A stretch of DNA of 64,000 bases from Lumbricus terrestris (lineage: Eukaryota > Annelida > Clitellata > Crassiclitellata > Lumbricidae): assembly GCA_949752735.1 (NCBI GenBank), contig OX457039.1:28574920-28638919 (forward strand), in the 5' to 3' direction. The translations under genes were made by a program, and so were the position numbers. Each line of letters begins with the position of its first letter. The first letter of the stretch is position 1. Below, one piece after another: positions 46,980-57,400 of this stretch. The notes under the pieces are model-generated. The model worked only from the letters and a program-made list of their open reading frames with translations. It did no database searches and was not told the origin of the DNA.

Positions 46980-47250
46980 CAGAGGCGTATACATAGCCAA
47001 GGGGGGTTTCGGGGGTTAAAACATCCCATTGGCTTAAGAAAAAGTTCTTTTAAAGGTTGTTTATCCACTTAAATAAGAAAAACAAAACAATTGCTTGTAG
47101 TAGCAATTGTTTTTCTTACTTTATTCCCTTTTGTCACTTTACTCCCTTTTATTTATTGTAATACCGTTGGATTGGTGTCAGAAATTAAGGGCATCCGGCC
47201 AGGCCATAAACCATCAACCCCCCCATCTTAAATTCCTGGCTACGCTACTG
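46980..47250. mobile_element. hAT-like MITE CAGTGGCGTAG, copy 2 (271 bp)
   Basis: The ends are CAGAGGCGTATACATAGCC and (reversed) CAGTAGCGTAGCCAGGA. The flanks TCATATAT and TCATACAT match at 7 of 8. It shares its whole interior with copy 1 at 41814-42075. Confidence 0.9.
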
Positions 47251-47296
47251 TCATACATTCATGCAAATTTGTCGATTATTATTTATATTTAGAAAG

Positions 47297-47510
47297 TTTT
47301 ATATAGCGCCTCTTCAATGTAGGCTACTCAGAAGCGCTCCCGGCCAACTACGGCTAAGTTTATATTAGGCCTACAGGACAGTTTTGAGATTCTTAAGGAA
47401 CAGAGTGGAGCAGGGCTGAAAGTGAGCGGGGGTCTGTTCCGGGTCTCGAACCCGGCAATCATTTTTGGCACTTGAATAAACATTGATATCTAACACCCTC
47501 TCGCCCTAAA
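47297..47510 (-). mobile_element. SINE-like element, reversed
   Basis: Minus strand contains a B-box-like CGGGTTCGAGACCCGG and ends with GGGAGCGCTTCTGAGTAG...GAGGCGCTATATAAAAC. The A box is not clear, so the head is degraded or of another family. Confidence 0.6.
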
Positions 47511-47529
47511 GAGACCCGGAAATTTGCTC

Positions 47530-47755
47530 AAACCACTTCCAGCCGTGGAGAAGAGTGACCCGCCATGGGCACGACTAAGCACCGCAGTGTAACAGTGAGG
47601 TCATTCCAGGTTGCAGGACCATACAGCGACCGATAATTAACGGTGCTGCCGCCTGCCAGATGCAGAAGCGGGAAATCAGAAGGCCAGCTTGATCCACCGA
47701 TCAAAGGTTGGATTGACGCTGGAAAGGCAGCCTTCTGTTCAACTGCATGGATCAA
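47530..47755 (-). mobile_element. LINE ORF2 C-terminal fragment
   Basis: Minus-strand frame LAGGSTVNYRSLYGPATWND resembles the GP-x-xWN-x-LP end of LINE ORF2. No tail is attached. Confidence 0.5.
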
Positions 47756-47941
47756 ATATATATCATGACTTGCATATTACATACATGTGATTGATAAGCG
47801 AGATTGTAATAGCACCTGCAGAGTTTTCACGATAATTGGTCCGATCGAAGCTAGCTTATATATACTGCGCAAACAAACTGCTAATGTTAATGCAAGTGAC
47901 ACATGCATCCTGACCTTCATTTTCAGTGCAGAAGTCCGATG

Positions 47942-48087
47942 CATAGGTGCAATCACGTCCTAAAAGTTGGGGGGGGGCATAATGAATCACGTCCGAAAAG
48001 TTGGGGGACCATAATAATAAAGATAGGGGACCACTCAAAAGTTGGGGGGACGCGTCCCGTGGGTCCCATAGGGTGGCTGCGCCTATG
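47942..48087. mobile_element. hAT-like MITE CATAGGYGCAAYCAC, copy 1 (146 bp)
   Basis: Exact 8-bp duplication GTCCGATG (47934-47941, 48088-48095). The ends are CATAGGTGCAATCACG and (reversed) CATAGGCGCAGCCACC. It contains AAAAGTTGGGGG repeated three times. An inverted second copy is at 57083-57226. Confidence 0.92.
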
Positions 48088-48095
48088 GTCCGATG

Positions 48096-48650
48096 TCCAT
48101 GCAGTACACGATAATTTGGTCTGAAATGTATGCTAGCACTTTGCGGGGCGTGGGGCGCGGGGCATGGTGTATATAGGGTATGCTCGGTGACTTGGAACCG
48201 GTGTAACGAAGTAGAGTATATATTTCTGTTATCCCGTATTTTTTCGTATCCCCAGATGAAGAAAAATTGGAAGAAACCATTTCCACGTGTGTTTGTTTTT
48301 GTAAAATTAACGTCCGTTTGCTTTGTTTTGAACAATGACACTGACAGGTAGGCCTATATATGTTTATTCCTAATTTTGTTTGCTTTGGTTTTAGAGCATG
48401 CAATTATAGTACATTTAGAATATGCATGCTTATAAGAACATGCTTAGTCACTAACTAATCTCGAGTTGCCTTTTTCTGAATATTGCTTAAAATTTTTTAA
48501 AAATTTAAATAAAAAATAAAAAATATATAAAAATAATTTATACGCATTTTACAACAATTGCAATGGGATAAAATGGTTTATTTCCCCGGATACTCTATGC
48601 CCGGTATATTACACCCCCCCCCGGATAGCTTGAAGGAAAGGGTAGAATAT
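48096..48650. other. No gene recognised
   Basis: Includes an A/T-only stretch at about 48490-48540. Confidence 0.4.
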
Positions 48651-48655
48651 CCCGT

Positions 48656-48806
48656 GACACCGGAAAGTGGTGAGTTCGAATCCACCTCAAGCCGCCGCTT
48701 ATATAGAGGGACTCTGAGCAAGTCTTTCACTCGCAATTGCTCATGCGCTTCTGCTTGAAACCCAGATTCAGTGCATGTTGTCGGGTGCGCCTCTGTGTAG
48801 ATATAT
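48656..48806 (+). mobile_element. 5'-truncated tRNA-derived SINE
   Basis: Starts within the tRNA-like head (GGAAAGTGGTGAGTTCGAAT, B box) and continues CACTCGCAATTGCTCA... to GGGTGCGCCTCTGTGTAG. It is collinear with the SINE at 2631-2831. Confidence 0.8.
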
Positions 48807-49177
48807 ATAGATGACCAGTGCTCATGCATACAAGTATAGGCTACCTATACTTATAAGTTGTCATTGCTGATAAAATAATTTACCTCTGAAAGTATACAGG
48901 CCTACTCACTTTGTTTCTGCATGGCGGTATATATAAGATGACTTTACACATTGAGAAACCAATGAGTATAAATATTTATTTCACTTCTTTAAGATTTGCT
49001 TTCCTTTTTCAGTGAATTTCTTCATAATGACAACTTGCATTTGGACCTGAGTGCATAGAATAGTGTCAGCTGCACTTTAGATTTTTAAATTTGAAGACTG
49101 AATGTCGTTTGATTTTCAGAGGAACCATGCAGAGTGAATTTTTACAAAACATTTTTGTCGTTGCTGCTGCTGTGTTT

Positions 49178-49290
49178 GCATAATGATAATGACGATGATG
49201 ATGATGATGACGATGATGATGATGAGCATGATTATGATGATAACGATAACAATAGTGACGACGACGACGATGAATTATGATGATGATGTC
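49178..49290. repeat. (GAT)n/(GAC)n microsatellite
   Basis: Imperfect GATGAT/GACGAC triplets. Confidence 0.85.
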
Positions 49291-49299
49291 AATGATAAC

Positions 49300-50140
49300 G
49301 ATGACTGTGATGAGGCTAATGAAAAGGTCATTAGGATAACGATCGATGTATAATTATTATAAGAATGTTAAGTTGGAGATCACATAGAGTTACTGTCATA
49401 GACCTGTCCTATGTATATACGCGATCTGTGGTTAAACTTTTCTAGGGTAACGTTTCTTGGCTTCTGCCATTCAGTTAAATTCTCAAAATTCCAGAGCTAC
49501 GTAAGTCCGCGCTGTGTAAGTAAACTTTCCCTGCAGCCTTTTCCACTGATTGTTAATTATCTCCCAATTTCCGGTCGCTGTATTTCCATCAAATTCCACC
49601 CATGCATCTGCTGTTTGTCGGCACAAAAACCCCACACGATTCGCATAGACTTCTTTTTATGTAGCACCGAAGCTGCCCCCGACTCCAAACGTACCGGTGT
49701 ATACAGTCTCTCGTGACCGTCGCTTAATGAAAAAGTCGTTGGAGCGCAGGCGCATAATTGGAAACACGCGTGTCCTTATCTGAAAACTCAATTAGCCGCC
49801 ATTGTTCGAGTCTCGGAAGTCTTACCTGATGAAAATATTATACTTTGAGAAGTCCTTAAGCTGCATGCAGACTAAATCGTCCATGCACAAAATCCTTCAG
49901 CAAACAACATCCGATGTGTGTTAAGGCAAAGAATAACACGCCATTGAACAAGAAGAACCTGTATTATCCAGCTGTAGTCCTACACTATTTATAAGTGAAT
50001 TGTATTGATCGATTATTGCATTAAAAATGCATCTGACCTGCACAGTCATGAAGCAGCCAATCCCATCATAAGAAGCAATCCCTCAAAATCGTCGTTGGCT
50101 AGAACATTGTAGGTGGAGTCTACAGAGAAAAAAGACGCTC
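49300..50140. other. No gene recognised
   Basis: Non-coding. The 101-codon plus-strand frame at 49411 has no supporting features. Confidence 0.4.
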
Positions 50141-50149
50141 AGAGTCGTG

Positions 50150-50300
50150 ACTGTAAGCATGTGATTGGACGGTTGATCGATCTGGGCGGAACCTTATTGG
50201 CTCCGCCCATTCTTTTGACTAAGCATGTCATCGCCTGTCTTAGTCTGGTTTAGGACATTATTTGAACTTTCGACAGAACTCGTCCTATATATATTCAGGA
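50150..50300. promoter_or_regulatory. Promoter-like cluster
   Basis: CATGTGATTGGACGG, TGGGCGGAACC, TATTGGCTCCGCCC (two CCAAT-type and two GC-box-type sites within 60 bp) and a TATATATA at about 50287. No adjacent coding exon is recognised, so the transcript is unknown. Confidence 0.3.
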
Positions 50301-50624
50301 CAGTTTGCTAAATAGGCTACAGGTAATTAGCAAGATGATCGATGTTGAGCAAGTGACAAGAAGCAAGACGGACATTTCTGTTGGTCTAAACTCTAAAGTT
50401 AGCGCTATAGACAATAGACATGATGGAAAAATATTGACAGCGATCGGCAGATAGGCCTAACCTGAGAGTATGACTGAATAATATAGAATAACGACTTCTC
50501 ATTGACAACGATACCTTAATAATCGCGCTATAAGAAACATTGTTGATGAGGCCAACAATTCTACATCGCCACTGTAGGCTATGTCTGTGCCTTTATAGTG
50601 CAATTGAAATAGTGGACTATGACA

Positions 50625-50700
50625 GAGGCTCTCAACCTTTTTCCGCGCGCGACACACCTATAAGCTCACAAACAAATTTGGCGACACATCATACAATCGT
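50625..50700 (+). mobile_element. Solo hAT terminus CAGAGGCTCTCAACC
   Basis: CAGAGGCTCTCAACCTTTTT followed by CGCGACACACC resembles the CAGAGGTTCTCAACC termini of some animal hAT families. No partner is seen. Confidence 0.4.
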
Positions 50701-51147
50701 CACCATGTCAAAATTAAAATAGGGCAATGCTAAATCGAAAATGGAATAGATCTATCTATTTTAACTTATAATTATAATTTCTAATGAATGAAAATGTTGA
50801 CACTGAATGCCTTATGCACGCGTGCTATGAAATTCTGGTCGTGATAAATAGTAGGCGAATGAGTATATATGCTTACTAGGCTTAGCCGCCAAAATTTCCG
50901 GTAGCCTATCGAAAAAGCAAGATTTGTGAGGCAGGCTAATCTGCAAATTTTATCTAGGCCTATAGGAACTTGCTCCAAAAATGCTGCATAATTGGGCCTA
51001 TTATAGGTTACGCGTGCTTTACGTGCATTTCCTTGAAAATAATCACACTGCTTACTTAATTCTCTGAAAGCTTAGCTTCAGAGTAGCTTCATCATCGGCA
51101 AAAGAAATTGATCGAATTTCACGGCGTGGCAACAGTCTAAAACGAGA

Positions 51148-51227
51148 TGGAGAACCGGGGCATCGATCCCCGTAGCTCTCGCATGCTAAGCGAGCGCTCT
51201 ACCCGTATACATGTGAGCTAGTTCCCC
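51148..51227 (-). tRNA. tRNA-Ala (AGC), enlarged D loop
   Basis: Acceptor stem GGGGAAC/GTTCTCC includes the G3-U70 wobble that identifies tRNA-Ala. Anticodon arm GCTCGCTTAGCATGCGAG has anticodon AGC. T arm is CGGGG-ATCGATG-CCCCG. The D arm AGCTC/GAGC encloses a 15-nt loop (ACATGTATACGGGTA), about 7 nt longer than normal, so the gene is 80 nt instead of 73. AAAA at 51139-51142 supplies a minus-strand T-run. It may be functional or a decaying copy. Confidence 0.8.
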
Positions 51228-52037
51228 GTTCTTACCGTTGGTCAGACATAATCAGTGTTTGACCTTTTCTGCCTCTTATGCGATTGCAGACTCCTTGCAA
51301 CAATATATGAAAATCACATGACTTGAGAGTTTGATTAGAATTAAGACCCTATAGCATAGACGTATACATGCCAAATCACACAACATGTTCATGAAAACTT
51401 CTGCTCAAGTTAAAACAAATAGACGACTGCTGCAAATATTTCGTGCTATAGAAGCATGGTGTAGGCGTGGGCCTATAGTTTGAACTTTGAAGTTTCAACT
51501 CGTTTGTGATCAACCCTACCCTTCCCACTTCTATAGCGCTGTCCTCAAGTGAAAAAGCAATCATTTAGTCTGATTTAGAGACGTCCATTTTACATAATTG
51601 ATTCCAGAAATCATGAGACTGATATAAAATGCCTGGAAGACGACGATTATTACTGAACCGCACATGTATAATCGAATAAAAGACAAGCATGGCACCAGTC
51701 TCATGAGAACGACGTATAGGGCCTAGACGACTGAGGAATTCCATTTTTTAAAACTCAGATTTGGTTTCAAAACAGATGGCGGATCAGAAGTTAGCATCAC
51801 CCACTTCAAAAACATATCTGCATTATTTAAAGGCAAGCGAATTTATTATCTAGGTTCACTTTGGCTGATTCCCAATAGGAATGTTACGACAAGCCGCAGC
51901 TCTTGCTCGAGAACAAATTGCCGTAGAATGATTTCTGAAGCCATTTGAACAAATCAGGCACAAGTCGCCTAACTATTTATTTAGTAGACGAACGATTTGT
52001 AAGAATAGGCTACTTGTGCCATGGTTGTACAACGGCA

Positions 52038-52110
52038 GCCCGGCTAGCTCAGTCGGTAGAGCATGAGACTCTTAATCTCAGGGTCGTGGGTTCGAGCCCC
52101 ACGTTGGGCG
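52038..52110 (+). tRNA. tRNA-Lys (CTT), copy 1
   Basis: 73 nt. Acceptor GCCCGGC/GTTGGGC, D arm with AGTCGGTAGAGC, anticodon loop CTCTTAA (CTT), T arm GTGGG-TTCGAGC-CCCAC, discriminator G. A Pol III T-run lies at 52117-52120. Copy 2 starts exactly 149 bp downstream. Confidence 0.97.
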
Positions 52111-52186
52111 CAAACATTTTATTTATTTATTTATTTAGTTGACGAACGATTTGTAAGAATAGGCTACTTGTGGTTGTATAACGGCA

Positions 52187-52259
52187 GCCCGGCTAGCTCA
52201 GTCGGTAGAGCATGAGACTCTTAATCTCAGGGTCGTGGGTTCGAGCCCCACGTTGGGCG
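52187..52259 (+). tRNA. tRNA-Lys (CTT), copy 2
   Basis: Identical over all 73 nt to copy 1. T-run at 52266-52269. The upstream block GACGAACGATTTGTAAGAAT is also duplicated (about 51988 and 52141), showing a tandem duplication of about 149 bp that includes the promoter-proximal flank. Confidence 0.97.
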
Positions 52260-52269
52260 CAGACATTTT

Positions 52270-52550
52270 GAGGTTCTGTGGTAGGATAATCAGGGTGAAA
52301 AATTACGAACATAAGTTACTTGAGAAAGCGTCGAGATATATAGGCTACTTATTTGTCTTAATACACAATGCAATACAATACAATACAATACAATTAAACA
52401 TTTATATCGCTCTTTAACAAAACAAAGTCTTGCACATGAGCGCACCACAGATCTAGCCATAATGTAATGAGAATAAATGAGTTTTTAATTTAGATTTAAA
52501 CTCCAAGACTTAGGCATAAATGGGTGGAAGGTGGCTGTCAAGGTCCTGCA
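52270..52550. other. No gene recognised
   Basis: Contains (ACAAT)n at about 52370-52395. Confidence 0.4.
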
Positions 52551-52589
52551 GTGTGTTTCGTGAAGTAGGCTATGGTACGGTATATGTCC

Positions 52590-52925
52590 TAACACTTGAC
52601 GATAAGGGGGGGACAACTGCGTGGGGCGTTCCCCACCACATCCATTGAGGGGGACCGCCCCACCACATCCATTGAGGGGACCGCCCCTGAGTCCTGACCC
52701 CATAAGTCTCCGCCCATGGGCCCTCCCCACGCCCACGAGGTCCGTATACGAGGTCCGTACGACTAAAAAAGGTCATCAACTATTTTTTGCGTATAAAATG
52801 GTATCTTTTTCTTGGGAATTCGAGACAAATGACTAAGAAAAAAAGGTCATCAGATTTTTCGGCGACCAAGACGACAATTTTTCTCTGACCCAAGACCGAA
52901 AATTTTGCCCCCCCTCGTCGAAAAT
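52590..52925. mobile_element. Partial MITE-like C/G-rich sequence
   Basis: It holds GGGGACCGCCCC blocks repeated with CACCACATCCATTGAGG (two units), TCTCCGCCCATGG and a right end TATATCCGCCTTTG. It resembles parts of 58545-58858. No matching left end or target duplication was found. Confidence 0.4.
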
Positions 52926-53392
52926 TTCTATATCCGCCTTTGATAAGTCGTCATCAAAAGTCGTTGGAAAGTAAGAATAAAATTAATGAATAGATTCGTC
53001 GCTTTGTTTGTTTGCTGGATCGATTTTGGTCGTTTTGCAGTATATATGCCCATACTATTATATTGCACTGCAAACAGTCGTTCAGTATGCATGCATGCAG
53101 GCCTATAAATAATATTATATATATACACACATATATACTAACGAATGAAAGCATAATAATAGTTATGAGCTACAAATATTCAGTGCACCATACATGTATA
53201 TACCGTAATGATTGTAGTATATAGGGAAGAAGCTATGACTCAATACAATAAAACAATGTCAAATATGTCGATATAATAATCAGTCCTGAACTATAATTAT
53301 GTCAAGTGCATGAAATCAATAAAGATAAGGCTGCCATGAAAGGCTTTCAAATGTCACGTGTTGTATACGTCTACAGCAGCAGTACATGTATA

Positions 53393-54108
53393 TCATCTGC
53401 ATCGGTTGACATACACGTAAGCCCTTAGAGAGCGTCTAACTTCATCTTCCGAATCCGTCGCCATAGCAACCGATGCCATGGAAACGCAATCCTCTGAGTC
53501 CAGTTCATAACCACATCCACTGCACGCGTCGTCACTCATCACTTCCGTTTCACTTTGGCAAGTCTTGTTCATCGTCGTCAACGCTGCAGAAAAAACTGGT
53601 GAATCAGACATTGAACGGCTTTCATTTCGTCCTCTTTGCTGCACACTTATAACTTCCTGCTTTCTACATCTAAACGGCTGATCCATCTGCACCCCGCTGC
53701 AGCTGCTGGTAGGCTGTTCTTTCCGTCGCCCGCTGATCAACAGCCGTTCATTTGGCGCCTCATCGTTGTCAGATTCTCCGTCATGCCTTTCACCTCTCAT
53801 CGCATTGGGTTCGTGGTACGATGTTCCCGCACAGTGTTTTAGGTTCGACGCTAGAATGAGAGGCGTGATGGGAACCTGATTGTCTAAGTCTAAAAGAGTT
53901 GTCGTCTGTTTGGAAGACAATCGTTTCGCTTCATTGTTAAAGCGACAAAGACCGCTGCTGAGGCATTTCGATGGCATTGATTGCGAATTGCCTTCATCGA
54001 ATCCAAGATGCCGCTTCTCCTTCGATGACGTCACATGTGACGCAATCAGGTCATCGTAAGCGGGGGGTTCGTCCTCCTGATAGGACGGAGGCCTCAACGC
54101 TATGAACT
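53393..54108 (-). CDS. PPxY membrane protein, terminal exon
   Basis: Acceptor TTTCTTGTAG. 238 codons including the stop. It carries both PPxY motifs within the first 20 residues, an acidic cluster (GESDNDEAPNERLL) and a C-terminal acidic region (ELDSEDCVSMASVAMATDSE). Confidence 0.78.
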
Positions 54109-54362
54109 CTACAAGAAATTACACGGAATTAAATAGATCCCACACTACATCGATTATGTGCAGAATCTATAATATTATATGCTACAATCCGTCAGGACAA
54201 GCTAGCATTAGATTTTTGCTGACAAGAGTGGTCTAAGACTTCAATAAGTATACCAACAATTATTATAATTTCTTGGAGTTTTAGTATCCAGATAATATAT
54301 TTAACTCTAGAAGACCTAAATTCAATAATGATGGCGATGATGATGATGACGACGACGACGAC

Positions 54363-54448
<86 letters not shown>

Positions 54449-57400
54449 TAACAATAATAAAAATTTTAAAAAAATAAAGCTACAACCTGGTTGCTTTCAA
54501 AGGTAGCCTACTTTTGCCTCACACTCTGAAGACGAGGCCTGACCCACCAGACATTTATCCCAGGAACAATAGCAATCTCTAAGTCCTTGCATGGGGGAAA
54601 AAGTACCTCAGGGCAAAAAATAAATAAAATAAATAATAATAATGATAATATAACATAAGCTATGTAGAGCTCTATGATCTATGAGCCCTATATGGTTTAT
54701 AGTAGGCCTATATAGGCCTAAGCGTGGGGCACATTGAGCAAAAAATAAAGCGTTTATTCATAAATAACAATATAATTTATCATGCCAAACATTTTAGAAC
54801 CAATGGCAGACTCTTTGATTGTACTGGATTATTCTGTTTATGGATGTGGTCATACAGTCATACTATGTATGAATATTCGGGAATAAGCGACAAATTTGCA
54901 TTTTCAGGCTTTGTTCGCAAGTGGCCTGGAGCAGGCCTAATCTATAGAAGCGACCGAAGATAACTAGGCCTACATGTAGGCCCTGTGTAGGCTATGTATA
55001 TTCGTTTGTTTAGAAAAACCAGGCAAAACGCTGTGGGTGTAGGCCTACATCGACACATTTGACAGTATATATATATATATGGCTGCTTAAGAATGACGTC
55101 CTTTCATCAATCTAACTTCAATTTTATCAACAATTATTTTCATCAATCCAACTTCAATTTTATCAACAATTATTTTCATCAATCCAGCTGCAATTCTTTA
55201 TGTTCGTTCATCGATAAAACGTCCCCAGATCAACAGTCATTTGATGAATTGCCATTGATGAGTAAATCCGTTGATGAATCGTCCTTTGATGAGTATTCCT
55301 AGAACCGCGTGTATTTTTATGGTTGAGTTTATTAGTGGTACACATGTCTTTGAATACCATTCTGAGCCTGAACCGAAGTTCAAGTTGAGATAAGAACGAT
55401 ATCGGCATAAGTAGCCTACGTACTTAGACCTACCTATATAGACAGCTGAAAGCAGTCTAATGTACCTGGCCGTGTCGTTCTACTGGAAGAAGTTGAAAGA
55501 TCGAATCCCCAGATCATATTATGTCGTCTATTCGCCAGGAGGCCGTCAATCGGATTCCCTGCTTCTAAGCACAGAATAAAATACAGAGAATAGCATAGTA
55601 GGTAAGCTACATGTAGAATACATAGCGTACCTTAAAGACGCTACTTAGAGTCGCTTCCAAGTCATTCAAATATAATTCCGCGCTTAGAACAATTTCAATT
55701 ACCAGCAGGCCTATCCTGCGCAGTACTTAAGCTAAAAACGTAGGTAACCTGGAACAAAACACATTTTTTATATCCTTTACTATGTTGCAGCCGTTTTGAA
55801 ATGGTCGATTATATTTATACAAGCCTATAGTAATCGGAACGAATTCAACATAATTATATCTTCAGTGGGCTTCTGGAGGGGCGCTATATAAACTCTTGAA
55901 CTGAATGAATGAATGAACTTATGAAAATATCTCATGCATGCCATTTTTTCTCGTGTAATGCTATGGCAATTGACATTTAAAAAATTAAATTCGTCACGGT
56001 TTCGTTATTTGAAAACGATGAAAGAATTCATCTGTCTTGGTTGTTCAAATCCTCTGTCAACTTCAACGCATGAATTTCTAATTTATTCGCCAGAGGCGCT
56101 ACTGGTCATCGCTGGTCATCGCAACAAGTGGTCCTTTCGCTCTCTCGTTAGAGTTAGGACCCGCCTGTAGCACTATAACCATGGTGTAAGAAGGGATGGT
56201 GTGCGCACTTCTTATACGGGCCATACATTGTTTTTGGCATTTCAGCAGATGGCGCTGCTGTCCCCAGTTGATGGTTGGCAGCATATCTAAAACTATAAAG
56301 GCGAAACGTTTCCAATGTTTGCGAACAATTTTCTTCTTATCCACCCGACCGATTTTTTCCAATATTTACAAAAATACTTTTTAGGACCCATTAACAAACA
56401 TAGGGGGGTTCGCGATCCAAAAATCTTACCTTTGCCGAATTTGAAACATTTAATTTTTAATAATCCGACGAAAGCTAATATAATGCAGTATTTAAGATTG
56501 GTCGCCGGATCGCTTTCAAAGACCACATAGATTTATGACGTCATCACTTCTTTACTTCGCTTTAGGCGGCCGATTTTATAGCGCGCGCTTTCGCTAAATT
56601 ATACTAAAAACACTGATAATAATATTATGAACGGTTGATCGCAAGACAATGACAATGGATACCGGTAATTAATATAGTACCGTGTCGTCGTACGTATACA
56701 GGCCATCTGGACATTACCGGTATTTAGGGCGGACCGGTTTAGGCAAAAGAACCAAAATTCGCCGGCAAATGCTGGCCACAACGGAGGGTGACGAACCCGC
56801 TCCGCAGGGGCGGTTGCAATGGGAGCTGGGTTGGGGCGAAAATCTACATTTCACCGACAACACCAGGCACCCCAGGCTGGGACCGGGTTGGGGCCGATGG
56901 AAGAAGGTGGGGTGAGAAAGGCTAAGTGGGAACGGGGTCAGCGTACGTGGCTGTGGACCAAATATCGAAATATCCCGGGCAACGCCGGGTAATTCAGCTA
57001 GTACAATATATAGCAAGAAGATTAAGAAACGTTCGAAACATGGAACATATGGACAAGGACAGGGCAGGAACATAGCAGGGAGCATAGGCGCAACCACCCT
57101 ATGGGACCCACGGGACGCGTCCCCCGAACTTTTGAGTGGTCCCCTAACTTTATTATTATGGTCCCCCAACTTTTAGGACGTGATTTATTATGGTCCCCCA
57201 ACTTTTAGGACGTGATTGCACCTATGGTAGGGAGTATCACTTGGAACATATAAGGGGCGATGAGGATCAGGTAACATTGCAGGGAACATGGAACGTCATA
57301 CGGAACACCAGGGAACATAGGCCTAAGCGAATATACAACAAAGAGCGTGGAACGTAAAGAACATGAAGCATCACAGAGAACATTGTTCAGAGAATATAGG

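Larger units (their letters stand above)
54109..56100. other. Intron of PPxY gene, left part
   Basis: Contains the triplet microsatellite at 54328-54470, a 36-bp tandem repeat at 55098-55190 and a retroposon tail at about 55870. No exon is supported. Confidence 0.45.

Noticed and set aside
49411..49716. 101-codon plus-strand frame
   Set aside because: No recognisable protein, no splice context, unremarkable composition.
56501..57001. Full Helitron with defined 5' end
   Set aside because: Only the 3' hairpin and CTAG are clear; no convincing 5' TC terminus was found, so only the 3' end is annotated.
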